From NCBI GenBank assembly GCA_016787225.1, contig JAEUUY010000022.1:124001-188000 (forward strand): DNA of 64,000 nt. Reading direction: 5' to 3'. How positions within the stretch are numbered: position 1 is the first letter of the stretch; each line of letters starts with the position of its first letter. The notes under the pieces were generated by a model. The model made no database searches. It was not told the origin of the DNA and saw nothing but the letters and a program-made list of their open reading frames with translations. The position numbers and the translations under genes are program-made. The stretch is from Chitinophagales bacterium. Lineage in GTDB: Bacteria > Bacteroidota > Bacteroidia > Chitinophagales > JADJOU01. This document shows positions 35,659 to 45,202 of the stretch, piece by piece.

Positions 35659-36862
35659 TCTTATTCAGGTTTTTGAGTATCAGAAACTGAAATATACTGA
35701 TACCAATGATTTTACAATATCTCATTTTAATGAGTTAGTGAAATTCAATGAACTAAACTCAAATAAGTATTTTACACCTATTCATAATGGGATTCAATTT
35801 AATAGCTATGTAGGTGTTATACAAGTTGGAATACTAATCATAGAAATTTTACCTAAAGCAGATAGAAATGATAATCCCAATGCTAGTTTATGGCAAGGAG
35901 TATTACTAGATATGCTCAAAGTCTGTAATGAATTAAAGGTAGAAAACACATCAGAATCTAGTTTAAAAATTAAAAATAACTCTATTCTTGACCTATATTT
36001 TGAAATTTATCTCAATGAAATAGAATCATTTATACATAAAGGGCTTATCAAAAAATATAGAAAACTAAGAAGTAATCAAACTGCCCTCAAAGGCAAACTT
36101 CTGTTTTCTCAGAATATCCAAAAAAACAATGTACACCAAGAATACTTCTATTGTGAACATAATACTTATGATAAAGACCACTTAATTCACCAGATTCTAT
36201 TAAAGGGGTTACTTGTTTTAGATTGCTTAGTCAGTGCCAATTTGAAAGACAAAGTAAATAGATTATTATCATATTTTGTAGAAATACAAAGAGTTAATAT
36301 CAACAAATCACATTTTGACAAAATAGTCAATAATAGAAAAAATACTCATTATCAGAAAGCTCTTAGTATAGCTAAAATGATAATTCTGAATTACTCTCCA
36401 AACTTGAATAATGGTAGTAATAATATGATAGCATTACTATTTGATATGAATAAGCTCTGGGAAGAATTTATCTATAGAATACTACTGAAGAATACTTCAG
36501 AAGAATATGAAGTATCTTATCAAAATAGTGAGGATTTCTGGGAGTATAAGACTATTAGACCTGACATAGTTATAAAGGCTAAGAATCAAACTTATATCAT
36601 AGATACTAAATGGAAAATTGTAGATAATAATAACCCATCTGATAATGATTTGAAACAAATGTTTACATATAACCTACATTGGGAGGCTGAAAAGAGTATT
36701 CTATTATATCCTAAAATAGACCAAAAAGATTCAAAATTTGGAATCTATCACTATAATGGATTAGAGAATAAATGTAAACTAGGATTTGTTAATCTTATAT
36801 CTAATGAAGGTAAGCTAAGAAATGGAGAGGAACTAACTAATGAAATTTTGGATAAGTTTTAA
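35645..36862 (+). CDS. mcrC: McrC-like restriction endonuclease subunit
   Basis: A 405-aa protein. The N-terminal McrB-binding domain (IEILPKAD, near 66-73) is followed by a PD-(D/E)XK domain with RPDIVI (D307) and IIDTKWK (D320, K322). The start is TTG at 35645, inside the last codons of mcrB; no in-frame ATG lies within the first 85 codons. The 14-base overlap implies coupled translation. The 3' end overlaps the convergent membrane-protein gene by 30 bases. Confidence 0.9.
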   Translation: MKKTNLIQVFEYQKLKYTDTNDFTISHFNELVKFNELNSNKYFTPIHNGIQFNSYVGVIQVGILIIEILPKADRNDNPNASLWQGVLLDMLKVCNELKVENTSESSLKIKNNSILDLYFEIYLNEIESFIHKGLIKKYRKLRSNQTALKGKLLFSQNIQKNNVHQEYFYCEHNTYDKDHLIHQILLKGLLVLDCLVSANLKDKVNRLLSYFVEIQRVNINKSHFDKIVNNRKNTHYQKALSIAKMIILNYSPNLNNGSNNMIALLFDMNKLWEEFIYRILLKNTSEEYEVSYQNSEDFWEYKTIRPDIVIKAKNQTYIIDTKWKIVDNNNPSDNDLKQMFTYNLHWEAEKSILLYPKIDQKDSKFGIYHYNGLENKCKLGFVNLISNEGKLRNGEELTNEILDKF

Positions 36863-38035
36863 ATAGCAGCAATACAAACATACTAACTTACAATTATAAA
36901 TGAATATATAGCTTGAAATAGTTACTACTAAAATTAGTATAGTGACTATTCTGATAATCCATAATTTTCTCTTCTGTTTCTTTATGTCTATGCTTTCAAT
37001 ATTTTGAATTTCAGACATAATTTCACCTAGTGTACTATCATTTTTTATTCTATCCTTAAACCTTTGAATATCTAATTCTATTGATTTTATGGCATTTTCA
37101 ATATTATTTAGAAATATAAACCATACTAAAATAAAAAAACTTATTCCTAGTACAAGTAAGGCAGAATCCTTAATGAAATGCTCTCCTTTAAAATCAAAAT
37201 TATTAAGTAAGAATATATATCCAATAGGAATTCCAAAAATATAGCCAGACAATTTATTTAGTGTATCATAAATCCTATCATTGATTTTTTGAAAATACTC
37301 TATAGAAGCTGATTTAATCTTTTCAAAAGAAAATTCTGAAATAAAGAGTCTATAGCTTTTTCCAAAATTATCAATTATTGTGAACCAATTTTGAATCAAA
37401 TGCTTATATGTACTCCCATTCTTACTTAGTTCATTAATTAACTCATTTATAAATAATTGCTTTTTATCTTCAGTCTCATTAATTTGTGTATTGATACTAA
37501 TCAAATCACTATTTTTGATATTAAAGTTTTCTAAATCTTCCTTATTGTAATTTAACTTCAAAGTGATTCCTTTGTCAAATCTATAGAAGAAAAGCTCAAT
37601 TTCATTTGATACACTTTTTTGATAATCACTACAAAACATGAGTATTTCTATTAGTAATAGATTTGTTTTGTAATTTTCAAGAATACTAGGAGCAATTGAA
37701 GTTTCATCAGATAGATAATCAATCTCCTTAATATAAAATTTATTTAAATTGTTTTGATACTTTTGACTATTGATAAAATCATTGAATTTGTAGAAGTAAT
37801 TAGGAAAACCCCCAGTTCTTAGTTCAATATTTATATTATCTCCTATTCTGTCCTCTAAGTTTCCAATATTTGAATTAGTGCTATCATAGATATCTTCAAT
37901 TTCTTCTTTAACTTTTGAAAGATTTTCAACTAACTCTTTGGTTAAAATAGCTTTACCTTTAATAGAGATTTCATCTATCTCAACTATGGATAAATGTCTA
38001 ATTACATAAACAAAAAAATCTAATTTATCTTGCAT
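36833..38035 (-). CDS. Membrane protein, last gene of the minus-strand defence operon
   Basis: A 400-aa protein, not recognised. A long helical, acidic cytoplasmic-looking N-terminal part (1-255) is followed by transmembrane segments near 260-280, 288-312 and 358-380, with a Cys-rich tail (CKLVCLYCC). The start ATG shares its A with the TAA of the NdpA-like gene (TAATG), a strongly coupled junction. A membrane effector triggered by the upstream proteins is a reasonable guess. Confidence 0.7.
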   Translation of the reverse strand: MQDKLDFFVYVIRHLSIVEIDEISIKGKAILTKELVENLSKVKEEIEDIYDSTNSNIGNLEDRIGDNINIELRTGGFPNYFYKFNDFINSQKYQNNLNKFYIKEIDYLSDETSIAPSILENYKTNLLLIEILMFCSDYQKSVSNEIELFFYRFDKGITLKLNYNKEDLENFNIKNSDLISINTQINETEDKKQLFINELINELSKNGSTYKHLIQNWFTIIDNFGKSYRLFISEFSFEKIKSASIEYFQKINDRIYDTLNKLSGYIFGIPIGYIFLLNNFDFKGEHFIKDSALLVLGISFFILVWFIFLNNIENAIKSIELDIQRFKDRIKNDSTLGEIMSEIQNIESIDIKKQKRKLWIIRIVTILILVVTISSYIFIYNCKLVCLYCCYLKLIQNFIS

Positions 38036-39021
38036 TAATTATCTTCAAAAATTTCATTGATTTGCTTTTCTGGAACATTTTTAATCACTATATCAGTTCC
38101 ATTTCTTACAATCTTTTTATCTCTAATTAGACTTTTATCAAATGTTAATTTATAACCAGTTTCTTTTACAGTATTCCTAGTAAATTTATCATAGTCCTGT
38201 TTTTTTGTCAATCTAAAACTTCCACTTATTTCTATATTATTTGATTGAGCTAAGTCAATAAAAAATTGTGGGTTTTCCTTATTAATTATTGCTGATATTG
38301 CCAATAAATTAACATCTTCATCTTTTGATACTTGTGAATTGAAATAGTCTGTTAAATTTTCTCTTATCTCATCCTTTCTTTCAGTAGGTACATTTTGTTC
38401 TCTACAGTATAATTTAAATACATCATATACTGCTCCTACATTAGCTTTAGCAGAAGTTAAATCAGTGCTTCCAATAAATTTTTGAAAATACTTGGATACT
38501 TCTCTAGTTTCCTTGATAAATGTAAGATAAGAATCTTCTTTATTCTCCCATTTATCTATATTGACTCTATTAGCTCTTGCTATTTTATCAGTATCTAATA
38601 TCTGTAGTTTATGAATATCTAAATTTGAATCCTCTACAGTATATTTAGTAGATTTTTCTAGCATAGCTGTGATAATAAAATCTCTATTACTTTCAATGTA
38701 ATGGATAAACACTACATAGCCTCCTGTAGTCTGGGGTATATCAATTTCCTTTTTCAATAAATCCATTGCTTTTTTAGAAAATTCTATAAAATCTAATTTA
38801 TTGCCTAAATAATCTGATATCCTTTTTTGAAATGGATATGTATCACTATCATCCTCAAATGTCCCACTAGTAGGATTTTTGGAAGTGTACTTATTTACTA
38901 ACTCCTCAACAAAACCTATTGTAATTTCATTTATCTGAAGTAAATGATTTGAATTATTAAGTTTGGCATTTCCATTTATCTCTTTCAATACTTGGTGTAG
39001 TATGATATTTTTTAATTCCAT
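38035..39021 (-). CDS. NdpA/YejK-like nucleoid-associated protein
   Basis: A 328-aa protein with the layout of the 37-kDa nucleoid-associated family (PF04245): an N-terminal ILHQVLKEING, the GGYVVFIHY strand, RANRVNIDKW, and the hallmark TREVSKYFQKFIGS. Such proteins bind DNA and recur in defence islands with restriction genes and phage-defence nucleases. Here it sits between an AbiC-like and a membrane protein. Confidence 0.78.
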   Translation of the reverse strand: MELKNIILHQVLKEINGNAKLNNSNHLLQINEITIGFVEELVNKYTSKNPTSGTFEDDSDTYPFQKRISDYLGNKLDFIEFSKKAMDLLKKEIDIPQTTGGYVVFIHYIESNRDFIITAMLEKSTKYTVEDSNLDIHKLQILDTDKIARANRVNIDKWENKEDSYLTFIKETREVSKYFQKFIGSTDLTSAKANVGAVYDVFKLYCREQNVPTERKDEIRENLTDYFNSQVSKDEDVNLLAISAIINKENPQFFIDLAQSNNIEISGSFRLTKKQDYDKFTRNTVKETGYKLTFDKSLIRDKKIVRNGTDIVIKNVPEKQINEIFEDN

Positions 39022-39035
39022 AATTTATAGTTTAA

Positions 39036-40238
39036 TTACTTATACATTTTTTCTAATTTCTCTCTATTTGGTGTCAATTTTTCATCCCCTTCAAACTCTA
39101 CATCAGGATATATATCATTTTTAAAATAGAACTCTCTAGTACCTTTAGGAATATGCTTAATTAAATCATATTTTGTAATATATTTTCTTTGAATAATATC
39201 ACTTGTGTCAATTTTGTCTTTCTTATCAGGGTCTAACTCCCACCCTCTACCTACAAGGCTTATACTATTAAGATATAATAGAAATTGCTCTTTATTTGAC
39301 ATTTGATTTCTTAGGAATCCTGCATATTCCCATTTTTCATAATAACTAAGAAAATCTTGTTTGTTTATGTATCTAATCATTGAATATATATGCCTAAAAA
39401 AATGCCCTAACCTATGTTCATGTCCTCCATAGTACTTAATATAGTCATCAACTTTATTGCCTTTTGTTATATACCAAAATTCTTTATATTTAAAAGAATG
39501 TCTTCTTCTTATCCATCTATTCCAGTAATTAGAAGAACAAACTGGTTTCATTTTTAAGTAATTAAAAAGCTCATTTGCATCTTCTATATACTTGTCACTA
39601 ATTAGCAATTTAATATTTTCTCTACTCATTTCACCTACTCCATAAAATAAAGCAATATAAGCAAGTTCTAGTCTAACAAATTCATTCAAATTATTAATTA
39701 GATTATCATTTGTGGATTTGAAGTTAGCTAATTTTTGCTTGTAATTGTCTTGAAGTAAGTCTGTAAATTCAATATTATAATTATCAGAATAAAAGCCTAC
39801 TTCTTTGTATAGTTCCTTAAACAATCCATAAAGCTCATTACCAACTATTTTTCCTTCATAAACATATTTATCATTTTCTTTTTTAGAAATATCTGTAACT
39901 GATTTGAATCTCCATTCTGATACATTATCTCTATAGATTTTTAGCATTTCAAAATAGTTTGTTTCAAATTGCTGTCTTTGAAATTGTTTCTGAACTTGAT
40001 TATTAGCTTGTTTTTGAACCCAGAATGCTAAAAAAGTTAGAATTGAAGCAATAATTGCTACTAATGGTCCTAAAATACCACCAATTGTATCTCCAATATG
40101 TCCTGTTTTTTCATTAAAATTATCATTTAATGAATACACTACAAAATCCATTGGAAACCAATGAACTAAAAATAGGTAAAATAGAATGGACAGAATTATT
40201 ATCACAATAATACTATAAATTTTATCAGACATACTCAT
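39036..40238 (-). CDS. Putative AbiC-like phage abortive infection membrane protein
   Basis: A 400-aa protein with two N-terminal transmembrane segments (about 7-30 and 50-72), followed by QKQFQRQQFETNYFEMLKIYRDNV and later GHFFRHIYSMIRYIN, the pattern of the putative abortive-infection family PF16872. The C-terminal domain is cytoplasmic. It overlaps the small nuclease-like gene by four bases and is 14 bases from the NdpA-like gene. Confidence 0.78.
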   Translation of the reverse strand: MSMSDKIYSIIVIIILSILFYLFLVHWFPMDFVVYSLNDNFNEKTGHIGDTIGGILGPLVAIIASILTFLAFWVQKQANNQVQKQFQRQQFETNYFEMLKIYRDNVSEWRFKSVTDISKKENDKYVYEGKIVGNELYGLFKELYKEVGFYSDNYNIEFTDLLQDNYKQKLANFKSTNDNLINNLNEFVRLELAYIALFYGVGEMSRENIKLLISDKYIEDANELFNYLKMKPVCSSNYWNRWIRRRHSFKYKEFWYITKGNKVDDYIKYYGGHEHRLGHFFRHIYSMIRYINKQDFLSYYEKWEYAGFLRNQMSNKEQFLLYLNSISLVGRGWELDPDKKDKIDTSDIIQRKYITKYDLIKHIPKGTREFYFKNDIYPDVEFEGDEKLTPNREKLEKMYK

Positions 40239-40681
40239 AACACCATTTGAATTTTATCACTATTCTTTGGGTCATTATTGAGCATTTCTAAATCTTTTCT
40301 TTCAATGCTATATTCTTCATGCTTAGAATTCCATTTTCTTTTAGTCACTAAATTTTCCATTACAAATTGACCTGTACCATTGTATAATTCTACAATTTCA
40401 CCACTTTCCTTTATAAGGACAACTATAAAATAGTCAGGAATTAGGTTAGCTTTAAAATAACTACTACCTTTAAATGTAGCTTTAATTTGAATTTTTTTAC
40501 CTGTAGATATTTCAAATCCATCATGTAATTTAGAATTCTCTGGATATAGCTCAATACCATATTTTTTAGCTACCAATACTTCTCCAATATCCCCTACTAA
40601 TTTACCATCTAATGTAAATCCTCTATTGTATTTTTCTTTTAGAGATTTTGTAATATCTAATAATTGTTTAATTTCTTTCAT
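40235..40681 (-). CDS. Small PD-(D/E)XK-like protein (DUF6998-like)
   Basis: A 148-aa protein with KLVGDIGEVLVAKKYG (E34), LHDGFE (D54) and KIQIKATF (Q65, K67), the same E...D...QxK layout as the 182-aa protein at 32720. This small family usually accompanies restriction-modification and defence genes. It starts seven bases after the type IIG gene ends and overlaps the AbiC-like gene by four bases, so it is coupled to both. Confidence 0.7.
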   Translation of the reverse strand: MKEIKQLLDITKSLKEKYNRGFTLDGKLVGDIGEVLVAKKYGIELYPENSKLHDGFEISTGKKIQIKATFKGSSYFKANLIPDYFIVVLIKESGEIVELYNGTGQFVMENLVTKRKWNSKHEEYSIERKDLEMLNNDPKNSDKIQMVL

Positions 40682-40688
40682 TTGAATC

Positions 40689-43600
40689 TTATTTATTTTC
40701 TATAATAGCTATCTCCTCCTCACTCAGCCCATATAGCTCATAGACTAGCTTATCTACCTCTGCTTCTAAGTCAGTAGTATCTGCTTCTGGATTGGATTTT
40801 TTGAGAGAAAGGATTTTGTCTACTAGCTTGATAAATGGCTGTTGTTTTTTATCATCTAATTCAATAATTGGAAATTCTTCAATAGTTGCTTTTTTAAGTG
40901 TATAAGCTCCCCCAGCTGTCATTACACCTATTTCTTGAAATAAAAATTTCATAAGATTAGAATTCAAAATAGCTAATAGATACTTTAAATTTAAAGATTC
41001 TGAAATCATCATAAAACCTCCACTTGACAAATAATGCTTTTCAGTATCTAAAGCAAATCCCCACTTATCAGCAGTTAATGCCCATACAATTTTATCTTTT
41101 TCAAACATTTCATAATATGCAATGTTATCTTGAATCTCAAACCATTTATATTCTCCTGGCTTTCTTCCTTTAATATCATTTTCTTTCTTAGGTTTTAAAT
41201 CATCATAGAATCTATTTAAATGATTTTTAATTGAAATATCATTTTCAATATTATATCCTTTTCTGGTAAATATTAGAGATAAGGTAGATTTAACTGTTGT
41301 ATATTTTTTTAAATTTGCTCCTTTAAATAAAGGCTTAATTATATCATTTTTTTTAAACTCATTTAATATATCATTAGAAATAATAAAAGCAGGATCATAT
41401 CCTGTAGTTACACCTCTTTTAATATCCAAAGATTTGATATCTTTAATTGGCTTACCTTTAGATAAAATTTTATCTATAATAGAAGCATTGTCATTAAAGC
41501 TCCAAGCCTTTTCTGATAATTTTGAATTTTCAATTTGAATATTTCTAGTAGCTAAGTATTGAACAAAATTTTCCTTTGGGGAATCTTCATTATTAAATTC
41601 AACAAAATCAAATATTTTCTTTTTAGTAAGAAGTTTGCTATAAATAAATATTGCACTTGAGACTAAGGCTTCATCAAATATGGGAACTTGTTCAAAATTG
41701 ATTATGCTATTAATTTGCTTACTTGAAATCAATCCTCTTAATAAGCTACCATATTCTGTTCTGAAAAATTTATTTGTGTTTATAAATGATAACACTCCAT
41801 TTTCATTGAGAATATTATCTCCTAATTCAAAGAAGTAAACACTAATATCTGCACTACTTACATAGATTTTAAACTGTGTTTTTAGTATCTGGCTAATTTC
41901 TGCTAGTTTTTTATGATCTATATAAGGAGGATTTCCAATCACAACATCAAATCCAATAAAACCTCCATTCTCATCTAGTACTTCTGGAAATTCAAATCTC
42001 CATTCAAAGGCATTTTGATAGATAGGATTGGATTCTATGTCTTTTTTTTCTTGAGTTAGTTTTTCTAGTTTGGCTTCATAGTCTTTGACCTTTCCTTTTT
42101 CTGCATCTGTGAGAGGAAACATAGGGTTTTTGGATTTCAAAATCTCCATAGTCACCTTATCCATTTCATTCTGTACCTTATCAGTTCTCTTATCTCTCAG
42201 TTTAAATTCAGATTTGAATTGGTCTATTTTCTTTACAAGTTGAGCTTTAGCAGATTTATCTCTTTCCCCTTTATATACCTTTACCCAAGTAGTGTATTCT
42301 TTCAGTCTAGTTTGGAAATTAGGTATAGACTCAAACACACTATCCTTTACTTCAAATCTACTTATTAAGCTATTGCCACATTTGATATTGATATCTATAT
42401 TAGGGAGGGTTTCTAGTTCTTTGTATTTGCTAGATTCTGTATAGTAGGCATTTTTGAGTAACTCTATCCATAGTCTCAGTCTGCATATCATCACAGATTT
42501 AGGATTGATATCTACTCCAAAAAGGCAGTTTTCTATGATAGTCTGCTTTTCTCTAAACAAGGTTTCTTGTATTCTTCTACTTTCTTTCTTTTGAAACAGG
42601 TAACTATAAGGGATTCCTCTTTCATCCTTAATGACAAGCTCATCATTTTCTATGTCTATAGTATATTCTGATAGATCCACTCCCTCACTATCTATTAGAA
42701 TTTTGAGGTCTTGCTTGATAGTAATGAGTTCATTGAGAGCTGAAACTAGAAAGTGTCCAGAGCCTACAGCAGGGTCACAAATTCTCAGGGTATTGAGGAT
42801 ATCACTAGCCTCTTTTTTCTTGATAGATTTGATTTCATTCTTGAGGTCTTTAAATTCTTCACAGTTCCAGCCATAAGTGTCATTGAATTTCTGTACCACA
42901 GCCCTTCTAATACTTTCCCTGCACATATACATAGTGATAAAGCTAGGGGTAAAGAATGAGCCATCTTTATATCCATTGATTTTTTCAAATATCAATCCTA
43001 AGACAGAAGCATTTATTATGGATTTTGAATTCTCCTTGATTTTACCTTTGCTCTCATCTCCAAAATCATAGGCATCTAGAAATTCAAATAGATATTCTAG
43101 GGTTCTTTTACTGCTTCCCTTTACTTGAAAATTCAATACACTATTAGAATAGATGGGAATATCCAATCTATCTTTTAAAACATTAATTCCAAAATAGGTT
43201 CTTTCTAGTTCTGTTTCTTCAAATAGTGAACTATTGAGATAAGGTATATTACCATAGATTTTCTGAATAGATTCTGGTCTTTCTTTATAATTAACAGCTA
43301 ATACCTCAAAAAATAATTCTTCTAAAACATCATATTCATTGACTTTTTTATAATTCAAAAAAGCAAAGTCAGAATTATTATTATACTTAATTAATTGACC
43401 TTCTAATAATTTTAAAAATAGAATCCTATTTAACCAAGTAATAGTTAATTCCAGAGCTATCTCATAGCTCTCAGTTTCTGATACATCTCTAGCTTTGGCT
43501 TTCAATTTAGCTAGTGTATTTTCTAAAATACTTCCTTCATTGGGTTTAGCACATCTTTTAATGGTTTTTTTACTACCTTCTTTGACTTCCTCTAAGCCTA

Positions 43601-44387
43601 AAATATGCAATAATTCAGCATAGAATTGTTTATTGAGGGAGTTGCTGTCATTGGCTATTTGCTTCTTCAATAAATGCTCTGAACTTAGGATTTTGTATAA
43701 ATCCAGTAGAGCTTCATCATCCTCTAAATTGTCATTATTTATGATAGATTCATAATCCTTGAGATTGAAATAAGTACAAGGAATAGATTCTAGATTTTCT
43801 TCTATATGAGGAAATAAAACTTCTTTGTAAAACCAATCTGTTTTAGACATTAATGAGGTCTTATTTGTCCAGTCTAGATAGCTATCTTTGATTTTTTTAT
43901 TGTCATAGAAATATCTCTCAAAATCACTAGCATCAAATATGTACCATTCATAGATATTTGAGATAATTAGGTGCTTAATCTCTAGATTTTTATTTTCAAA
44001 TCTCTCTTTAAGAAAATAAGTAATTAACTGCTGAAATGATTTGCTATTAGGGCTTTTAACAGAAATCATCTCTGATTTATTGGAAGGTTGTTTAGTCTCT
44101 ATGATTATCCCTACAGGACTGGTGGCATTTGACCCATTATGTATCACAAGGTCATTTCTACCTTGTGTATTGATACTATGATTCCCTTTGTAGTATGTAT
44201 CTAGTAAAAAATCCCTTACTATTGCCTTATAATGTTCCTCAGATTCCTTTTTCTTATCTGCTATAGCTATATCTTCAAAAGCTTTTTTGATATTCTCTTT
44301 GAACAGCTCTATTTTCTCCCTATCAATATGGAGTCTTTGATAAGAAGCTTTGAGTTTTTTAGCAGGATTGAGTATATCTAGTTTCAA
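40689..44387 (-). CDS. Type IIG restriction-modification enzyme
   Basis: A 1232-aa single-chain restriction and modification protein. The N-terminal nuclease has RNDLVIH (D79) and IIIETKQ (E97, K99). The N6-adenine methylase has motif I DPAVGSGHF (538-546) and motif IV NPPY (819-822). The C-terminal 350 residues contain target-recognition segments. It resembles the Eco57I/DUF7149-type enzymes of Bacteroidota. The frame starts at TTG (44387). It heads a coupled run of five genes down to 36833. Catalytic residues look intact. Confidence 0.88.
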   Translation of the reverse strand: MKLDILNPAKKLKASYQRLHIDREKIELFKENIKKAFEDIAIADKKKESEEHYKAIVRDFLLDTYYKGNHSINTQGRNDLVIHNGSNATSPVGIIIETKQPSNKSEMISVKSPNSKSFQQLITYFLKERFENKNLEIKHLIISNIYEWYIFDASDFERYFYDNKKIKDSYLDWTNKTSLMSKTDWFYKEVLFPHIEENLESIPCTYFNLKDYESIINNDNLEDDEALLDLYKILSSEHLLKKQIANDSNSLNKQFYAELLHILGLEEVKEGSKKTIKRCAKPNEGSILENTLAKLKAKARDVSETESYEIALELTITWLNRILFLKLLEGQLIKYNNNSDFAFLNYKKVNEYDVLEELFFEVLAVNYKERPESIQKIYGNIPYLNSSLFEETELERTYFGINVLKDRLDIPIYSNSVLNFQVKGSSKRTLEYLFEFLDAYDFGDESKGKIKENSKSIINASVLGLIFEKINGYKDGSFFTPSFITMYMCRESIRRAVVQKFNDTYGWNCEEFKDLKNEIKSIKKKEASDILNTLRICDPAVGSGHFLVSALNELITIKQDLKILIDSEGVDLSEYTIDIENDELVIKDERGIPYSYLFQKKESRRIQETLFREKQTIIENCLFGVDINPKSVMICRLRLWIELLKNAYYTESSKYKELETLPNIDINIKCGNSLISRFEVKDSVFESIPNFQTRLKEYTTWVKVYKGERDKSAKAQLVKKIDQFKSEFKLRDKRTDKVQNEMDKVTMEILKSKNPMFPLTDAEKGKVKDYEAKLEKLTQEKKDIESNPIYQNAFEWRFEFPEVLDENGGFIGFDVVIGNPPYIDHKKLAEISQILKTQFKIYVSSADISVYFFELGDNILNENGVLSFINTNKFFRTEYGSLLRGLISSKQINSIINFEQVPIFDEALVSSAIFIYSKLLTKKKIFDFVEFNNEDSPKENFVQYLATRNIQIENSKLSEKAWSFNDNASIIDKILSKGKPIKDIKSLDIKRGVTTGYDPAFIISNDILNEFKKNDIIKPLFKGANLKKYTTVKSTLSLIFTRKGYNIENDISIKNHLNRFYDDLKPKKENDIKGRKPGEYKWFEIQDNIAYYEMFEKDKIVWALTADKWGFALDTEKHYLSSGGFMMISESLNLKYLLAILNSNLMKFLFQEIGVMTAGGAYTLKKATIEEFPIIELDDKKQQPFIKLVDKILSLKKSNPEADTTDLEAEVDKLVYELYGLSEEEIAIIENK

Positions 44388-44449
44388 GAATGTGGATTAA
44401 TGTTTAAGTATCAATTTAATGCAATGTAAATATAATGCTAAACTTAAAA

Positions 44450-45202
44450 TTAATAAGCTCTTTCATCCTTAACCTGAGTTAGTTCAATTTGAATTCCTTT
44501 ATGATATTGGTCTTTAAGAGATTCTGAATTAATAAATTCTTGCACTTCTACCTTGTAGTACTCAGATATTCTATTAGTTGTAATAATATGGTCAATATTA
44601 TTTGGTATATTGGCTGTTGTATTATTTAAACTTTCACTCTGTGCAAAATCTAATATCTCTTTTCTACTATTTATTTGACTTAACTGACTATGAGTTTCAC
44701 TATTAATAAATGAGGTATTTAAGTCACCTGCAATAATAAGATTTCTATTAATTGCTTTCAAGTACTTGACATCTTCTTTAAAATTTTCTAGTTCTTTTAA
44801 TGCTAATTCTTTTTGATATTTAATTCCATATGTACCTATAATAGTGCCATAAAGAATGAAAACTAGATTACCTACATAGAATGAGTAAGCTATTGAAGTC
44901 CTAGGGTCACAAACTTTATATTTACATATTGCTTTATGTCTGGTATAAATGGAAACTCTTACTGGTATTTTACCACCTAAATATTCACCATAATGCAAAT
45001 ACTCATATTCTTCCTCTATTGGTATAGGATTTGTATGATATGTATTGTAGGAAGGGTCAAAATTGAAATCTTCAATATTTTCAGTAATTACTATAAAGTC
45101 AAATTTTTGTGACTTAATGGATTCTTTTATATTATCTAGGAAAATTTTAGGTTTCTTGCACCAATCAAGGTTAATAGTGCCTATTTTTATTTTACTGACC
45201 AT
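44450..45202 (-). CDS. Endonuclease/exonuclease/phosphatase family protein
   Basis: A 250-aa protein with the EEP metal and catalytic motifs IGTINLDW, FIVITE, AGDLNTSF and NNIDHII. The open frame extends to 45265, but those 21 residues lie inside the preceding gene and are not family-like; ATG 45202 (MVSKIKIGTINLD) fits. It overlaps the SH3 lipoprotein by 11 bases. Substrate (nucleic acid, phosphoinositide or other) unknown. Confidence 0.8.
   Translation of the reverse strand: MVSKIKIGTINLDWCKKPKIFLDNIKESIKSQKFDFIVITENIEDFNFDPSYNTYHTNPIPIEEEYEYLHYGEYLGGKIPVRVSIYTRHKAICKYKVCDPRTSIAYSFYVGNLVFILYGTIIGTYGIKYQKELALKELENFKEDVKYLKAINRNLIIAGDLNTSFINSETHSQLSQINSRKEILDFAQSESLNNTTANIPNNIDHIITTNRISEYYKVEVQEFINSESLKDQYHKGIQIELTQVKDERAY

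Noticed and set aside
42753-42959. Small plus-strand open frames antisense to the type IIG gene
   Set aside because: They are shadows of the long minus-strand coding frame with intact methylase motifs.
40689-44387. Methylase as PglX of a BREX system
   Set aside because: No PglZ, BrxC or BrxL-like genes are present, and the protein carries its own N-terminal nuclease, fitting type IIG.
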